From: Roseobacter sp. MED193
GTDB taxonomy: Bacteria; Pseudomonadota; Alphaproteobacteria; Rhodobacterales; Rhodobacteraceae
DNA: 64,000 nt
Assembly: GCF_000152965.1 (NCBI RefSeq)
Contig: NZ_CH902583.1
Span: forward strand, 242,238-306,237
Direction of reading: 5' to 3'
Every line of letters begins with the position of its first letter. Positions within the stretch are counted from its first letter, which is position 1. Shown one piece after another: positions 1 through 8,981 of this stretch. The notes below the pieces were generated by a model. That model worked only from the letters and a program-made list of their open reading frames with translations. It was not told the origin of the DNA and did not search any database. Position numbers and translations under genes: made by a program.

Positions 1-759
1 ATGGCCGATGTGACGCCGCCTGTTGGGCTTGCCAGCTTTGCGGCGGCGGCTGTGTCGGGCGGGGATGCGATCCGCACCGGCTTTGTCGCCTTCTTTTATA
101 GTTTGCGAACAGTGGCTTTGCCTTTTGTCTTTATCTTCAACACAGACCTGTTGTTGATAGATGTCACCTGGACGCAAGGCATATTGGTGGCCATATCAGC
201 AACCATCGCTATCCTGGTCTTTACCGCTGGCACCATGGGCTATTTTGTCACCCGCAGCAGGCTCTATGAGAGCTTCCTTTTGGTCTTTGTGGCCTTTGCG
301 CTGTTCCGGCCCGATTTCTTCATGAACCGGATCATGCCTCCCCATAGTGCGGTTGCCCCAACGGAACTGGTGCAGGCACTGGATTTGGCAGAGGCGGGGC
401 AGGAACTGCGCCTGACCATTGAAGGACCGGACTTTGACACGGGCGAGATCGCTTCAACCACTCTGGTTGTCGAGGTGTTGGAGGGTTTGGACGGCGCTGC
501 CATGGCAGAAAAAGCCGGGTTGGTTCTCTTGCCAGAGGCGGATCAGATGAACCTGGACGCGCCGGGCTTTGGCACCCCTGCGGAACAGGATTTGGGTAGC
601 TTTGACTTCTACGGGGATAGCCCTGTTTTTGTGAAGGAAATCCTGGCCCCAGCGGATCAGATGCCAAAGGAGCTGGTGTTCATTCCTGCGCTTTTGTTGC
701 TGGGTTTGATCGCCATGATGCAAAGCGGCCGCGCCCGCAGAGAAGGAGAAACAGCATGA
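1..759 (+). CDS. TRAP transporter fused permease, C-terminal part (5' truncated)
   Basis: This is the end of a large inner-membrane TRAP permease (fused small and large membrane subunits, TAXI-type). The first visible residues, DVTPPVGLASFAAAA, match the conserved stretch near the end of the DctM-like transport domain, so the true start lies to the left of the window and the ATG at base 1 is probably internal. Several hydrophobic segments follow (about residues 30-50, 60-80 and 88-105), then a roughly 110-residue soluble part of the kind annotated as DUF3394, and a last hydrophobic segment near residues 225-240. The stop overlaps the next start by four bases (ATGA). The substrate cannot be read from this part; TAXI-type TRAPs import organic acids or amino acids using an ion gradient. 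Confidence 0.85.
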   Translation: MADVTPPVGLASFAAAAVSGGDAIRTGFVAFFYSLRTVALPFVFIFNTDLLLIDVTWTQGILVAISATIAILVFTAGTMGYFVTRSRLYESFLLVFVAFALFRPDFFMNRIMPPHSAVAPTELVQALDLAEAGQELRLTIEGPDFDTGEIASTTLVVEVLEGLDGAAMAEKAGLVLLPEADQMNLDAPGFGTPAEQDLGSFDFYGDSPVFVKEILAPADQMPKELVFIPALLLLGLIAMMQSGRARREGETA

Positions 760-1199
760 GCAGATCTGTACTTTGCGCGGTTGAGCTGAGCGACAAGGAA
801 ACCGACAAGATGGTGCTTGAGCAGGCGGTTAGATTGGCCGACCTGGATCAGGCTCAGCTGGATGTGGTGAACGTCCTGCCTGACTTTGGCGAGAGCTGGG
901 TCTCTGGGTTCTTTGAGAGCCATCACCATGAGAAGGCGGTGGAGGACACCACCGCCCGGCTCAAATCAGTTTGCGCTGAAATTCTCGGCGAGGACCGCAA
1001 TGCAAAGGTCCGTCATGTGGTGGCGACAGGCACAGCCTACCAGGAGATCCTAAAAGTGGCAGAGGCCGCCGGCAGTGATCTCATCGTGATTGGCGCCCAT
1101 AAGCCGGATCTGAAGGACTACCTGCTCGGGCCCAATGCTGCCCGAGTGATCCGGCATTCAGGGTGTTCGGTTTTTGTCGTGCGCGCCCCACAGGCCTAA
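756..1199 (+). CDS. Universal stress protein (UspA family)
   Basis: A 147-residue single-domain Usp fold. The C-terminal half carries the nucleotide-binding pattern of the family: VIGAHKPDLKDYLLG (G-x2-G-x9-G(S/T)-like, here modified) followed by NAARVIRHSGCSVFVVR. The start overlaps the TRAP permease stop (ATGA), so it is almost certainly co-translated with it. Usp domains linked to TRAP permeases are a known arrangement, and TeaD of the ectoine TRAP system TeaABC is a Usp protein that regulates its transporter. A similar regulatory role is inferred here, not shown. A strong hairpin terminator follows directly. Confidence 0.9.
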   Translation: MSRSVLCAVELSDKETDKMVLEQAVRLADLDQAQLDVVNVLPDFGESWVSGFFESHHHEKAVEDTTARLKSVCAEILGEDRNAKVRHVVATGTAYQEILKVAEAAGSDLIVIGAHKPDLKDYLLGPNAARVIRHSGCSVFVVRAPQA

Positions 1200-1207
1200 A
1201 TTCAAAT

Positions 1208-1240
1208 CAAAGGGGCGCTGTGGAGCGCCCCTTTGTTGTT
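1208..1240. terminator. Hairpin terminator between convergent uspA and attH
   Basis: A perfect 12-base-pair stem (CAAAGGGGCGCT with its complement, bases 1208-1219 and 1224-1235) closes a four-base loop and is followed by a T-rich run on the plus strand. The minus-strand reading also ends in a T-rich run, and the attH stop lies 13 bases away, so it probably stops transcription from both sides. Confidence 0.85.
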
Positions 1241-1247
1241 GTCGTAC

Positions 1248-2300
1248 TTATTCGTAGCCGGTCATTTCTAGATACCCTGTGCCCCTATGGCTGCCGGACA
1301 CTGCTACCGGTCCCTCCCAATAGGCAAAGGTCACATCCATCCAACTTTGCGGGTTAAGGGCTTCAACTATCAAGAAAACATCCTTTTCCGGCAAGCGAAG
1401 TTCCCAGCGTACCGGGATCTTTCTGCCAGCCACCTCCGCCTGTGCCAAAGGAACTGCTTGGAAAGCACCAGGGGGCAGAGGCGTGACCTCGCCTGTGGCG
1501 GAAATCCAGGTGCCAGACCTGAAATCTTTTGCGCCATTGGCGCCCCGCAATACAAACCCCATCAGTTTTTCCCCACTGTCAAACCGCAGAGAAAACCAAT
1601 CCCAACCACTTTGGTTTTCCGATAAGGGTTGGCTGGACCATTCGCGATCCAGCCAACCGTCACCGCTGACAGTGACTGGTCCAGAGGGCAGGGTAAGCCG
1701 GCCCGCTATCCGGTAGTTAGGCTGCGAGTAATAATAGCTGGCCTGGCCTTCCGGGGACTTCACCGAATACCCCTGCGCACCTTGCAAGACCAATGGGCCC
1801 TCTGCCTGTGCCTCGAGACTATAAGAGAAGGCATCTCCCTTGGCGGTGAGAGTAAGCTGCGACAGGTCCTCCTGACCGCTCATCTGCCAGTCATCAATCC
1901 AGGCCTGAAAGGGCGCCAATGTGACACCGGCTTGACCAATACCGCCACGGGCCAACCGCTCGGCCGAGAAATGCTCTGTGGCGCTGGTGAGGCCCGCATG
2001 GCCCATCCAGATCTGTGGACTTTGCCAACCTTCTGCTTCACCGGGGGCCAACGCACTTCGGAACAGTGTCCATTGTATGCCGTAGCTCTGACCCAGTTCA
2101 TCTTCAAGGTTGGCGGTCAAATACCACCATTCAATGCGAAAATCCGGGTGTGGCCCGTGATCCATTGGAAAGGTCAGCGGGACGTCAGGAACCGGTACCG
2201 CAAATCCATCAGCCTCGGTCCCCAAGCCTGCAAATCCCTGGGCAAGGGCCGGGCTTGGGGCAAGGAGACACAGACACAAAAGGAACCGATTAACGCTCAC
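1248..2300 (-). CDS. attH: AttH-like secreted lipocalin-type protein (CrtC/hydroxyneurosporene-synthase fold)
   Basis: A 350-residue protein with a clear signal peptide (MSVNRFLLCLCLLAPSPALA, cleavage before QG), so it acts outside the inner membrane. The body has the AttH/CrtC family hallmarks: FPMDHGPHPDFRIEWWYLTA near residues 44-63 and DREWSSQPL near 218-226. Family members are double lipocalin-like barrels, and the AttEFGH set is regarded as an export or lipid-handling ABC system of unclear substrate. The start is a GTG overlapping the permease stop by 11 bases, so translation is coupled. It is last in an attE-attFG-attH operon. The CrtC-like fold does not imply carotenoid hydration here, because the signal peptide and ABC neighbours point to the Att-type role. 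Confidence 0.85.
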   Translation of the reverse strand: MSVNRFLLCLCLLAPSPALAQGFAGLGTEADGFAVPVPDVPLTFPMDHGPHPDFRIEWWYLTANLEDELGQSYGIQWTLFRSALAPGEAEGWQSPQIWMGHAGLTSATEHFSAERLARGGIGQAGVTLAPFQAWIDDWQMSGQEDLSQLTLTAKGDAFSYSLEAQAEGPLVLQGAQGYSVKSPEGQASYYYSQPNYRIAGRLTLPSGPVTVSGDGWLDREWSSQPLSENQSGWDWFSLRFDSGEKLMGFVLRGANGAKDFRSGTWISATGEVTPLPPGAFQAVPLAQAEVAGRKIPVRWELRLPEKDVFLIVEALNPQSWMDVTFAYWEGPVAVSGSHRGTGYLEMTGYE

Positions 2301-4713
2301 TGGAAAACACCTTTAGTAGTGCGCTGGGATGAAGGCGAAACAGGCGCCATGCGGGCAATATCGCTGCCAAAAGTGCTGCCAGGAGCGACAGGCTGACAAG
2401 CCAGAGCCAGTCGAGCGGAAACAGATGGATCGGCAGGCGCCAGCCAAAGGCCTCTGTGTTGATGACCACCAGCAAGGCCCAGGACAGAACCAGCCCGAGG
2501 GGCAAGGCCAGAAGAGCAGTCAGGCCTGCCATCAACAGACTGCGCAAAACATCGATCTGTGCCAGGGCTTGTCGGCTGACCCCCATTGCCCAAACTGGCC
2601 CAAGCTGTGGCAAGCGCTGGCTCCAAAGAGTAGCGAGACTGGTGAAGATGGCAAAACTCGCGACCCCCAGTGTCAGCAGTTTCAGGCTATCTGTAACACG
2701 GAAAGTCTGGTCAAAAACCTGTTTTGAAGCCTCCTTGACTTGCCCCTGGTCCGTCACATTTTCGTTCGTTAAATCAAACGCTTCTCGCAGTGCATTGGTC
2801 AAGACAGGAATGTGATCTGGATCCAGGCGAACGCCAAAACGTTGGTTTTCCGCCTGTGGCGCGTTGCGCAGTAATTGAGGCATCGAAACAATCGCCTGGC
2901 CATGGGGATTGCCGTAGTCTGAGTAGATGCCTAAGACCCTGTGCGGCCATCCTTCGGGCAGGGAGAGTGTTTCATCGAGGTTGATGTTTTGACGCCGCGC
3001 GAGTTGTTCGCTGATAAGAATACCCTGGCCCTGTGCCAGAAGATCCCAGGCATCCGGCAGGACGTCAATCATGGGCCAGTTGTCGCGATAGGTCGGGTCA
3101 TCGCGAACGCCGTAGATAGTGATTTGTCCAGATGGCTGCTGCAAAACCCTGGAACGGATAGGTAAAACACGCAGGCCTTTTTCCTCGAGCCATTGTTGTA
3201 TCGCTTCCCCCTGGGCATCATCGCGCGCGGTGACATAGAGCTCAGAAGCAAGCCTTTGGTCTAGCCAATCAGAAAAGGTGAGCCTGAAGCTGGAAACCAT
3301 TGTTCCGACGCCGATATTCGTGGCAAGCGCGAGCATCAATGCCATTAGCGCCAGGGAGAGACCTGGGAGCTGAGCACGGGCATCCGCCCAGAGCCAATGC
3401 CCAAGCGGGTGGCGCGTGGCGCTTTGACCCGCCCGCAAGATGTGCCAAAGGAAATACGGCAGCAACAGCGCGGTCCCGAGCATGATACAGCCAAGGAAGA
3501 CAAAGCCACCACTGAGCCCACCAAGAAAGAGCAGCGACAGGACACCAAGCCCCAATAGTCCTGCTCCGAGCAGGGCCCATCCGTTGAAGTTGCGCAAAAC
3601 CTGCTGCCCCCTGGCCCGGGTGGAAGGGGCCTGTAAAATGGGGAGGTGCCAAAGGGAAACAAACCCATATGAACTTGCGATCGATGCCCCCAGAAGCGTC
3701 ATCGCAAGACCGGACAGCACCCATGCGAGTCGCAAAGACAGGGTGTTTTCAATTTCTGCCCCATAGAGCCCTGAAAGGGTCACGGCCACACCTGGCAAGA
3801 GAGCGGCCGCTAGAAAATACCCAATTATCAGACCTATAAGGCCGGAAATCAAAGCAATGATGGAAATTTCAACCACCAGTGCCAGGACCAAGTTGCGAAA
3901 GGGCAGCCCCAGACATCGCAGGGTACGAAACAGTCCGCGCCGCTGTTCCATGGCCAGGCCAATGGTGCCCTGGACAATGAACAACCCAACAACGAAGGAT
4001 AAGAAGCCAAAGGCCGTCAGATTGAGATGAAAACTCTCGGTCAGGGCGCTTGGTTCGATGGCTGCACTGTTCGCAGAACTAAACCGGATGTGATCTGGCA
4101 GCTGACCCAGGGTCTTTGTTTCGGGTGGGTCCGGTCCAAGGTAGATCAGCCGTGTCAGACTGTCTGGCTTGCCAAGCAATCGACTAACAAGGGAGATGTC
4201 CGCAATCCCGCTGCCTAGTGGGACCGCATCAGAAAGATGAATGGCTAGCCCTTGCTTAGAGATAGCAAGATCAGCTGCGGTCTGTGGGTTCAAAATCAGC
4301 CCGCCAGGAGGGCGAAGTAAAGAGATCAGAAACGCCCCATCTGGGGCCTGGGCACCAGGGGCGGAGATGGTGGGAACGGGGGGAAAGGTCAGAAAGTCAA
4401 ATCCAACAAGATCAATCCATTGGTTCTCAATCTTTAGGCGTCCTTCCAACACTGGGGACAATGGCCATCCCTCTCGCTTGAGCGCAACATAGTCTGCCAC
4501 TGTCAGGGGTTTGTCTGTTGATACCAGGCTTTTCCGGTCGAATTCCTGCACAAAGCCCTCTGCCTTGGCATAGCTTGCCTTGGCTTCTGCGTTGATCGCC
4601 TGGACCGCCACCCAAAGGGCTGTTGCAAGGGCTAGTCCAACTATGAGCGCCGCCAGTTGAAACCGGTGCTGACGCCAATGAGACAGCAGGGCGCGCAGAG
4701 CAACTCCGGTCAC
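2290..4713 (-). CDS. attFG: ABC transporter permease, fused AttF-AttG (FtsX/MacB type)
   Basis: An 807-residue inner-membrane permease of the FtsX superfamily. An N-terminal anchor helix (about residues 18-40) is followed by a large periplasmic part. The first group of membrane helices lies around residues 230-360, with the typical QRRGLFRTLRCLG coupling-helix motif. A second helix group, a second periplasmic region (about 480-670) and a final FtsX helix triplet ending in AWRLFRLHPSALLKV complete it. The duplicated organisation and length correspond to two FtsX permeases joined in one chain, replacing the separate AttF and AttG. The GTG start overlaps the ATPase stop (GTGA). It should work with the ATPase upstream and AttH downstream, probably moving a lipid-linked or hydrophobic molecule; the substrate is unknown. 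Confidence 0.88.
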   Translation of the reverse strand: MTGVALRALLSHWRQHRFQLAALIVGLALATALWVAVQAINAEAKASYAKAEGFVQEFDRKSLVSTDKPLTVADYVALKREGWPLSPVLEGRLKIENQWIDLVGFDFLTFPPVPTISAPGAQAPDGAFLISLLRPPGGLILNPQTAADLAISKQGLAIHLSDAVPLGSGIADISLVSRLLGKPDSLTRLIYLGPDPPETKTLGQLPDHIRFSSANSAAIEPSALTESFHLNLTAFGFLSFVVGLFIVQGTIGLAMEQRRGLFRTLRCLGLPFRNLVLALVVEISIIALISGLIGLIIGYFLAAALLPGVAVTLSGLYGAEIENTLSLRLAWVLSGLAMTLLGASIASSYGFVSLWHLPILQAPSTRARGQQVLRNFNGWALLGAGLLGLGVLSLLFLGGLSGGFVFLGCIMLGTALLLPYFLWHILRAGQSATRHPLGHWLWADARAQLPGLSLALMALMLALATNIGVGTMVSSFRLTFSDWLDQRLASELYVTARDDAQGEAIQQWLEEKGLRVLPIRSRVLQQPSGQITIYGVRDDPTYRDNWPMIDVLPDAWDLLAQGQGILISEQLARRQNINLDETLSLPEGWPHRVLGIYSDYGNPHGQAIVSMPQLLRNAPQAENQRFGVRLDPDHIPVLTNALREAFDLTNENVTDQGQVKEASKQVFDQTFRVTDSLKLLTLGVASFAIFTSLATLWSQRLPQLGPVWAMGVSRQALAQIDVLRSLLMAGLTALLALPLGLVLSWALLVVINTEAFGWRLPIHLFPLDWLWLVSLSLLAALLAAILPAWRLFRLHPSALLKVFSSER

Positions 4714-5366
4714 GTTAACCCGCCAGTGCTGAGGTGCAGGCGCCTGTCGAGGGCTGAGGCAATTGTCGGGGAATGGGTGACCAAGAACAAGGCCGTGTTA
4801 CTTTCTGCGACCAGGTCTAACATCAAAGCCAAGACGGCATTTCCGGTTTCTTCATCCAAGCTGCCCGTTGGTTCATCCGCGAGCAGCAGTTTGGGGCGCA
4901 TCGCGAGCGATCTGGCAATAGCGACCCGCTGCTGCTGCCCACCAGAGAGTTGCTCGGGGTAGCGCGCCAACAGCTGGGCAAGGCCAAGGCGCTGTGCCAA
5001 CTGATCTTCCCAATCCGGATCATACCGTTTCGCGAGCTTGGCCTGCAGCGAGATATTGGCCGAAACATTGAGTGAGGGAATGAGATTAAATTGCTGAAAA
5101 ACAATAGATATGGAGGAGCGGCGTAACGCGGCGCGTCCGCTATCATCAAGGACGCTGAGAGAGGTGCCATCAACGCGTATTTCGCCGCTGTCAAACCCGT
5201 CCAATGCGCCAACAAGATGCAATAGGGTGCTTTTGCCTGATCCGCTCTCCCCGGTGAGCGCCAGTGATTTCCCAGCCTCCAGATGTAGCGAGACCCGATC
5301 CAGAATCGGCCGCTCCAGGCCGCTTTGGGGGAGTGTTTTGGTCACATCTGAAACGGTTAATACCAT
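4710..5366 (-). CDS. attE: ABC transporter ATP-binding protein (LolD/MacB-type, AttE)
   Basis: A 218-residue ATPase of the LolD/FtsE/MacB subclass. Walker A is GESGSGKST, the ABC signature LSGGQQQR, and Walker B LLLADEPTGSLD with a following VTHS switch histidine. It is first in the operon attE-attFG-attH, and its stop overlaps the GTG start of the permease. The 130 bases upstream are shared with the divergent YihY-type gene and should hold both promoters; I could not pick out a convincing -35/-10 pair. It powers the fused FtsX permease; the direction of transport in this subclass is outward or envelope-directed. Confidence 0.9.
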   Translation of the reverse strand: MVLTVSDVTKTLPQSGLERPILDRVSLHLEAGKSLALTGESGSGKSTLLHLVGALDGFDSGEIRVDGTSLSVLDDSGRAALRRSSISIVFQQFNLIPSLNVSANISLQAKLAKRYDPDWEDQLAQRLGLAQLLARYPEQLSGGQQQRVAIARSLAMRPKLLLADEPTGSLDEETGNAVLALMLDLVAESNTALFLVTHSPTIASALDRRLHLSTGGLT

Positions 5367-5520
5367 GTCTTGATCTGTTTCCCACTTGGTTGCCAGTGCT
5401 CAGGTGAATGGCTGGCTGGTCTCTTATCAGCAGTCAATACCTCTGCGGGCGCAGTGTCCAGCAAGTAGCTGTCCTAACGCCGGGCTCTGATATAGGGTGC
5501 GGGGTGCGACGGGGGCTTGG

Positions 5521-6390
5521 ATGGCTGGAAGAATGATAAATCGTGTACTTCAGAATATCTGGGTGAAATCTCTTTGGCGCGCAGCACAGCAATTCAACCA
5601 CAAAAACCACTGGGTGATGAGCAGCCATATTGCGATGTCGATGATGCTGGCGCTCTTTCCCTTTGTCTTGTTCACTGTCGCCTTGGCGGGGACAATGGCC
5701 AGTGTTTTTTCCCAAGGTATCGATCTGGACCATCTGGTTGATCTTGTTTTTGGGTCATGGCCAGAACCGGTCTCTACCCCGATCGTGTCAGAGTTGAACG
5801 CTGTTCTTGCCACCTCTAGCACAGGGCTTATCACGGTTGGCGGGTTTTTGGCGCTCTATTTCGCCTCCAACGGGGTAAATGCTGTACGCATTGCCATGGT
5901 CCAGGCCTATCATGATGTGGACCGGCGTCCCTTTTGGCTGTCGCGCATACTTTGCATAGGATTTGTGATCCTTGGCGGGGCTGGCATTCTTTTCGCCGCC
6001 CTGTTTGAGGTTATCTTACCGCTCTATCTCCATTATTTGGCAGACTTTTTCCCAGAGGTGGAGCTTTCGGGCTATTTGACATCCGGGTTGCATGGGCTGG
6101 TTGCCGTGCTGCTGCCGTTTTTTGCAGTGTTTCTCTGTCATCTGGTGTTACCAGGTCATATCCATCGGCTGTCCCATTTACTTCCTGGCACGGTTCTCAC
6201 CGTCGCGCTTTGGTGGGGGGCTGGGATTGGCTTTGCTTTCTATGTGGGCTCCATCGCTCAATATTCGGCGACCTATGCAGGGTTGGCGGGGGCCATGGCA
6301 GCGATGATTTTTCTCTATGTGAATGCAGCTATCTTGATCTTCGGGGCTGAGTTCAACAACGCTCTTATCGAATTGCGCTTGACGGCATAG
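5521..6390 (+). CDS. YihY/BrkB-family inner-membrane protein
   Basis: A polytopic protein of 289 residues (from the ATG at 5521; an in-frame GTG lies at 5497 and another ATG at 5533) with about six hydrophobic segments. It contains the family's pattern ALFPFVLFTVAL near the first helix, LALYFASNGVNAVRIAMVQAY in the middle and YAGLAGAMAAMIFLYVNAAILIFGAEFN near the end. YihY (once mislabelled RNase BN) and BrkB are conserved bacterial membrane proteins of undefined transport or envelope function. The gene is divergent from attE. No terminator was recognised right after it. Confidence 0.85.
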   Translation: MAGRMINRVLQNIWVKSLWRAAQQFNHKNHWVMSSHIAMSMMLALFPFVLFTVALAGTMASVFSQGIDLDHLVDLVFGSWPEPVSTPIVSELNAVLATSSTGLITVGGFLALYFASNGVNAVRIAMVQAYHDVDRRPFWLSRILCIGFVILGGAGILFAALFEVILPLYLHYLADFFPEVELSGYLTSGLHGLVAVLLPFFAVFLCHLVLPGHIHRLSHLLPGTVLTVALWWGAGIGFAFYVGSIAQYSATYAGLAGAMAAMIFLYVNAAILIFGAEFNNALIELRLTA

Positions 6391-6547
6391 CTGCCGAGGC
6401 CTGGCCTGCATGAGGCGCCGACTTGGCAAAAATGCCACATGTTTCCGGATTGGAAACAATGGGGCAGCTTCGCCACATTTTGGCCGCTCTCAGATCTTAC
6501 CCATTTTCTATCCCTCGCCCTGGGACACGATGAATAGGAAGATCACG

Positions 6548-6727
6548 ATGAAAAGAATTGGTGCAGAACTGTTGGTTCCAAATCTGCTAAAACAGGCTTT
6601 GAAGAAATCAGGACTTGCCAAACAGATGTCGCAAAAGTTGCGGGTTTCCTTGCAGAGCGAAGGCGAGGGCGAAGATGCCCTCAAGCTGAGGGATCTGGCG
6701 TCGCAATCTCTTATGGGGCAACACTAA
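6548..6727 (+). CDS. Small hypothetical protein (59 aa)
   Basis: This short ORF encodes a basic, helix-prone protein beginning MKRIGAELLVPNLLKQALKK and ending DLASQSLMGQH. The ATG at 6548 is preferred because AGGAAG lies seven bases upstream; an in-frame ATG at 6530 would add six residues. It converges on rlmE, whose stop is 22 bases away. I recognise no family. It is either a genuine small protein or chance; the good ribosome-binding site is the main argument for it. Confidence 0.4.
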   Translation: MKRIGAELLVPNLLKQALKKSGLAKQMSQKLRVSLQSEGEGEDALKLRDLASQSLMGQH

Positions 6728-6748
6728 AGTCCAAGGGAAGGGCTATCA

Positions 6749-7480
6749 CTATCCCTTGTAACCCATTGCCACCACAAATTTTTCCGAACTGTCCGAGCGA
6801 GACGACGGCGGCTTAACGTTGGCGACCTTGGTGAACTTGTTCTTCAGCAGTTTTTGCAATTCGCCTTCGGCTCCACCCGCCAGAACCTTGGCAACAAAGG
6901 TGCCGCCTTCTTCCAGAACATCAAAGGCAAAATAGGCGGCTGCCTCGCAGAGCGCTATGATCTTTAAGTGGTCGGTTTGTTTATGGCCCGAACTGGACGC
7001 AGCCATGTCGGACATCACGACATCTGCCTTGCCACCAAGCCATTCCTTGACCTGATCGTCTGCGCCTTCATCCATAAAGTCGAGCGTGTGAAACTCTGCC
7101 CCCGCCAAGGGTTCGATCTCCTGCAGGTCAACACCAATGATGCGGCCCTGCGCTTTACCGCGTTTTTCGCCCATGACATTGATGCGTTTCACGGCGACCT
7201 GTGCCCAGCCACCGGGAGCACAGCCCAGATCAACCACCCGCGCGCCAGGCACAAGAAAGCGATATTTGTCATCGACTTCCATGATTTTGTAGGCAGCGCG
7301 CCCACGATAGCCTTCGGCCTGGGCGCGTTTGACATAGGGGTCATTCAGTTGGCGTTGCAGCCAGCGAGTTGAACTCAGCCGCCGACCACGAGCGGATTTC
7401 ACTTTGACCTTCAGATCCCGTTGGCCTCGACCAGAGGTGTTCTTGCCCGTGGGGGTCTTTCCTGTAGGCGTTTTTGCCAT
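6749..7480 (-). CDS. rlmE: 23S rRNA (uridine-2'-O-)-methyltransferase RlmE (FtsJ/RrmJ)
   Basis: The enzyme transfers a methyl group from SAM to the ribose of the A-loop uridine (U2552 in E. coli) of 23S rRNA, late in large-subunit assembly. The SAM motif DLGCAPGGW sits near residues 84-92, and the catalytic K-D-K-E tetrad is visible as K65 (AAYKIME), D158 (MSDMA), K198 (VAKVL) and E233 (SSEKF). From the ATG at 7480 the protein is 243 residues, about 35 longer than the E. coli enzyme owing to a Lys/Gly/Thr-rich N-terminal tail; a TTG at 7510 would add ten more. It lies downstream of, and in the same direction as, the Ppx/GppA gene (66-base gap), probably one operon. Confidence 0.93.
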   Translation of the reverse strand: MAKTPTGKTPTGKNTSGRGQRDLKVKVKSARGRRLSSTRWLQRQLNDPYVKRAQAEGYRGRAAYKIMEVDDKYRFLVPGARVVDLGCAPGGWAQVAVKRINVMGEKRGKAQGRIIGVDLQEIEPLAGAEFHTLDFMDEGADDQVKEWLGGKADVVMSDMAASSSGHKQTDHLKIIALCEAAAYFAFDVLEEGGTFVAKVLAGGAEGELQKLLKNKFTKVANVKPPSSRSDSSEKFVVAMGYKG

Positions 7481-7546
7481 TGTCTTCACCGTTTTCGCCG
7501 CAGCCTTCAAAAGCGAAGGGCAGGGCGTGAATTACATTTACCAGCC

Positions 7547-8659
7547 TCAAAAGGGCCCGTCTTCCAATACGCCGTCCGCGCTCATCTGCGCATAAAGCAG
7601 ACCTTCGCGTAAACCCCGGTCCGCTACCGACAGGCGGTCCGTTGGCCAGCACCGGAGCAGGGCTTGCAAAATGGCCGAGCCAGACATGATCAGAGCCTGG
7701 CGGTCTTCGCCGATACGAGGGTCGCGTCGGCGTCCCTGAGGCCCAAGATCCAAATAGCCTCGGATGACCTTGTCAATCTGGTCGCTGGTCATTCGCAGCC
7801 CGTCCACTTTGGTGCGATCGTAGCGCTTTAACCCAAGATGGGAGGCAGCAACAGTGGTCACCGTACCGGAGGTCCCAACAATCTGAAAGCCTTCGCGGGC
7901 CTGCTCGTCCTTGTAGGGGGCAAAATCCGCCAGATGTTCTTCAAAATACCAGCTCATCAGGGCAAAGCGAGCGGAATCATCCTCGACGTCGTTGAACTGA
8001 TCTCGCAGGGTCGCCACCCCAAGAGGGACAGAGATCCAATCCACCACCTTGGCCGATGGGAAAGGGCTGTCTGCGGTGTGGAAACCGGCATGTAGGCGCA
8101 TGATTGCAGCGGGGCGGTCCCGCCCTGGAACCGAGGATAGGTCAATCCAGACAAGCTCTGTCGAGCCGCCACCAATATCCACCACCAAAAGCTGTTCCGT
8201 TTTTATCGACACCAATGGCGCGCAGGAAATTACCGCCAAGCGGGCTTCTTCTTCGGGTTGGATGATTTCGAGGGGCAGGCCGGTTTCGCGCTTGACCTGG
8301 CGAATGAACTCGCGCGAGTTTTTTGCGCGCCTGCAGGCCTCTGTAGTGACCAGCCGCATACGCTTGACCCGGTTCCGCTTGAGCTTTTGCTGGCAGATCC
8401 GCAAAGCCTGGATCGTGCGCGACATGGACGAACGAGACAGCCGTCCGGTTCGTTCAAGCCCTGTGCCAAGCTGCACAGACTTGGAAAAGCTATCGACCAC
8501 ATGAAAGCCGCTGCCCTTTGGTTGGGCAATCAGCATGCGGCAACTGTTTGTGCCAAGATCCAGAGCCGCATAAAGCGCATCAGAATCCGGACGGGCTGGT
8601 ACAGGGGTTTCAACCACCTTGGGAAACGCGCCCGCACCTTTGGAACGCCTGGGCGCCAT
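7547..8659 (-). CDS. Ppx/GppA family exopolyphosphatase / pppGpp phosphohydrolase
   Basis: A 370-residue member of the ASKHA-fold Ppx/GppA family. Phosphate-binding motif 1 is DLGTNSCRMLIA (residues 34-45) and motif 2 is VVDIGGGSTELVW (159-171), both expected for hydrolysis of polyphosphate or the gamma-phosphate of pppGpp. It is shorter than E. coli Ppx (513) and GppA (494), as is usual in alphaproteobacteria where one enzyme may cover both activities. The ATG is preceded by GGAGG at a nine-base spacing. Next to rlmE, a common alphaproteobacterial pairing. Confidence 0.88.
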   Translation of the reverse strand: MAPRRSKGAGAFPKVVETPVPARPDSDALYAALDLGTNSCRMLIAQPKGSGFHVVDSFSKSVQLGTGLERTGRLSRSSMSRTIQALRICQQKLKRNRVKRMRLVTTEACRRAKNSREFIRQVKRETGLPLEIIQPEEEARLAVISCAPLVSIKTEQLLVVDIGGGSTELVWIDLSSVPGRDRPAAIMRLHAGFHTADSPFPSAKVVDWISVPLGVATLRDQFNDVEDDSARFALMSWYFEEHLADFAPYKDEQAREGFQIVGTSGTVTTVAASHLGLKRYDRTKVDGLRMTSDQIDKVIRGYLDLGPQGRRRDPRIGEDRQALIMSGSAILQALLRCWPTDRLSVADRGLREGLLYAQMSADGVLEDGPF

Positions 8660-8981
8660 GATTCACGCCCTCCGATTATCGTGTTACCCCTAGACTATGG
8701 AGCGAAGCCCGGCAGCGCAAGGGGATCCGGGCGCGATAACCCTAGCATCTCATGTCGCAGCGGTGCGGCGCATTTTAACGCCTGAGGGCGAGGTTGCGAC
8801 AAACTCATATGTTTGATGAGAATTTTGACACCTTCCTGCTGTGGTCAGCGCCAGGGTGGCTTTGTATTCAAGAGAAAGGAAAAACGTCGCTCAAAACCCA
8901 AGTGGTGTCGAAATCCGGCGTACTCCGTCAAACGGGACGCTCTAGAAACAAAAAATATCAGACGTCTCAGGAGAACAGGCT
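8660..8981. other. Intergenic region with an inverted repeat
   Basis: A 322-base gap between the divergent Ppx/GppA gene and the one-carbon cluster. It must hold both promoters. An inverted repeat TGTCGCA (8753-8759) with TGCGACA (8795-8801), with an inner GGCG/CGCC pairing (8767-8770 and 8779-8782), could form an imperfect stem. No known riboswitch was recognised. AGGAGAAC at about 8969-8976 is the ribosome-binding site of the next gene. Confidence 0.5.

Noticed and set aside
1248..2300. Carotenoid 1,2-hydratase (CrtC) reading of the lipocalin-like protein
   Set aside because: No carotenoid genes nearby; signal peptide and AttE/AttFG-type neighbours indicate AttH.
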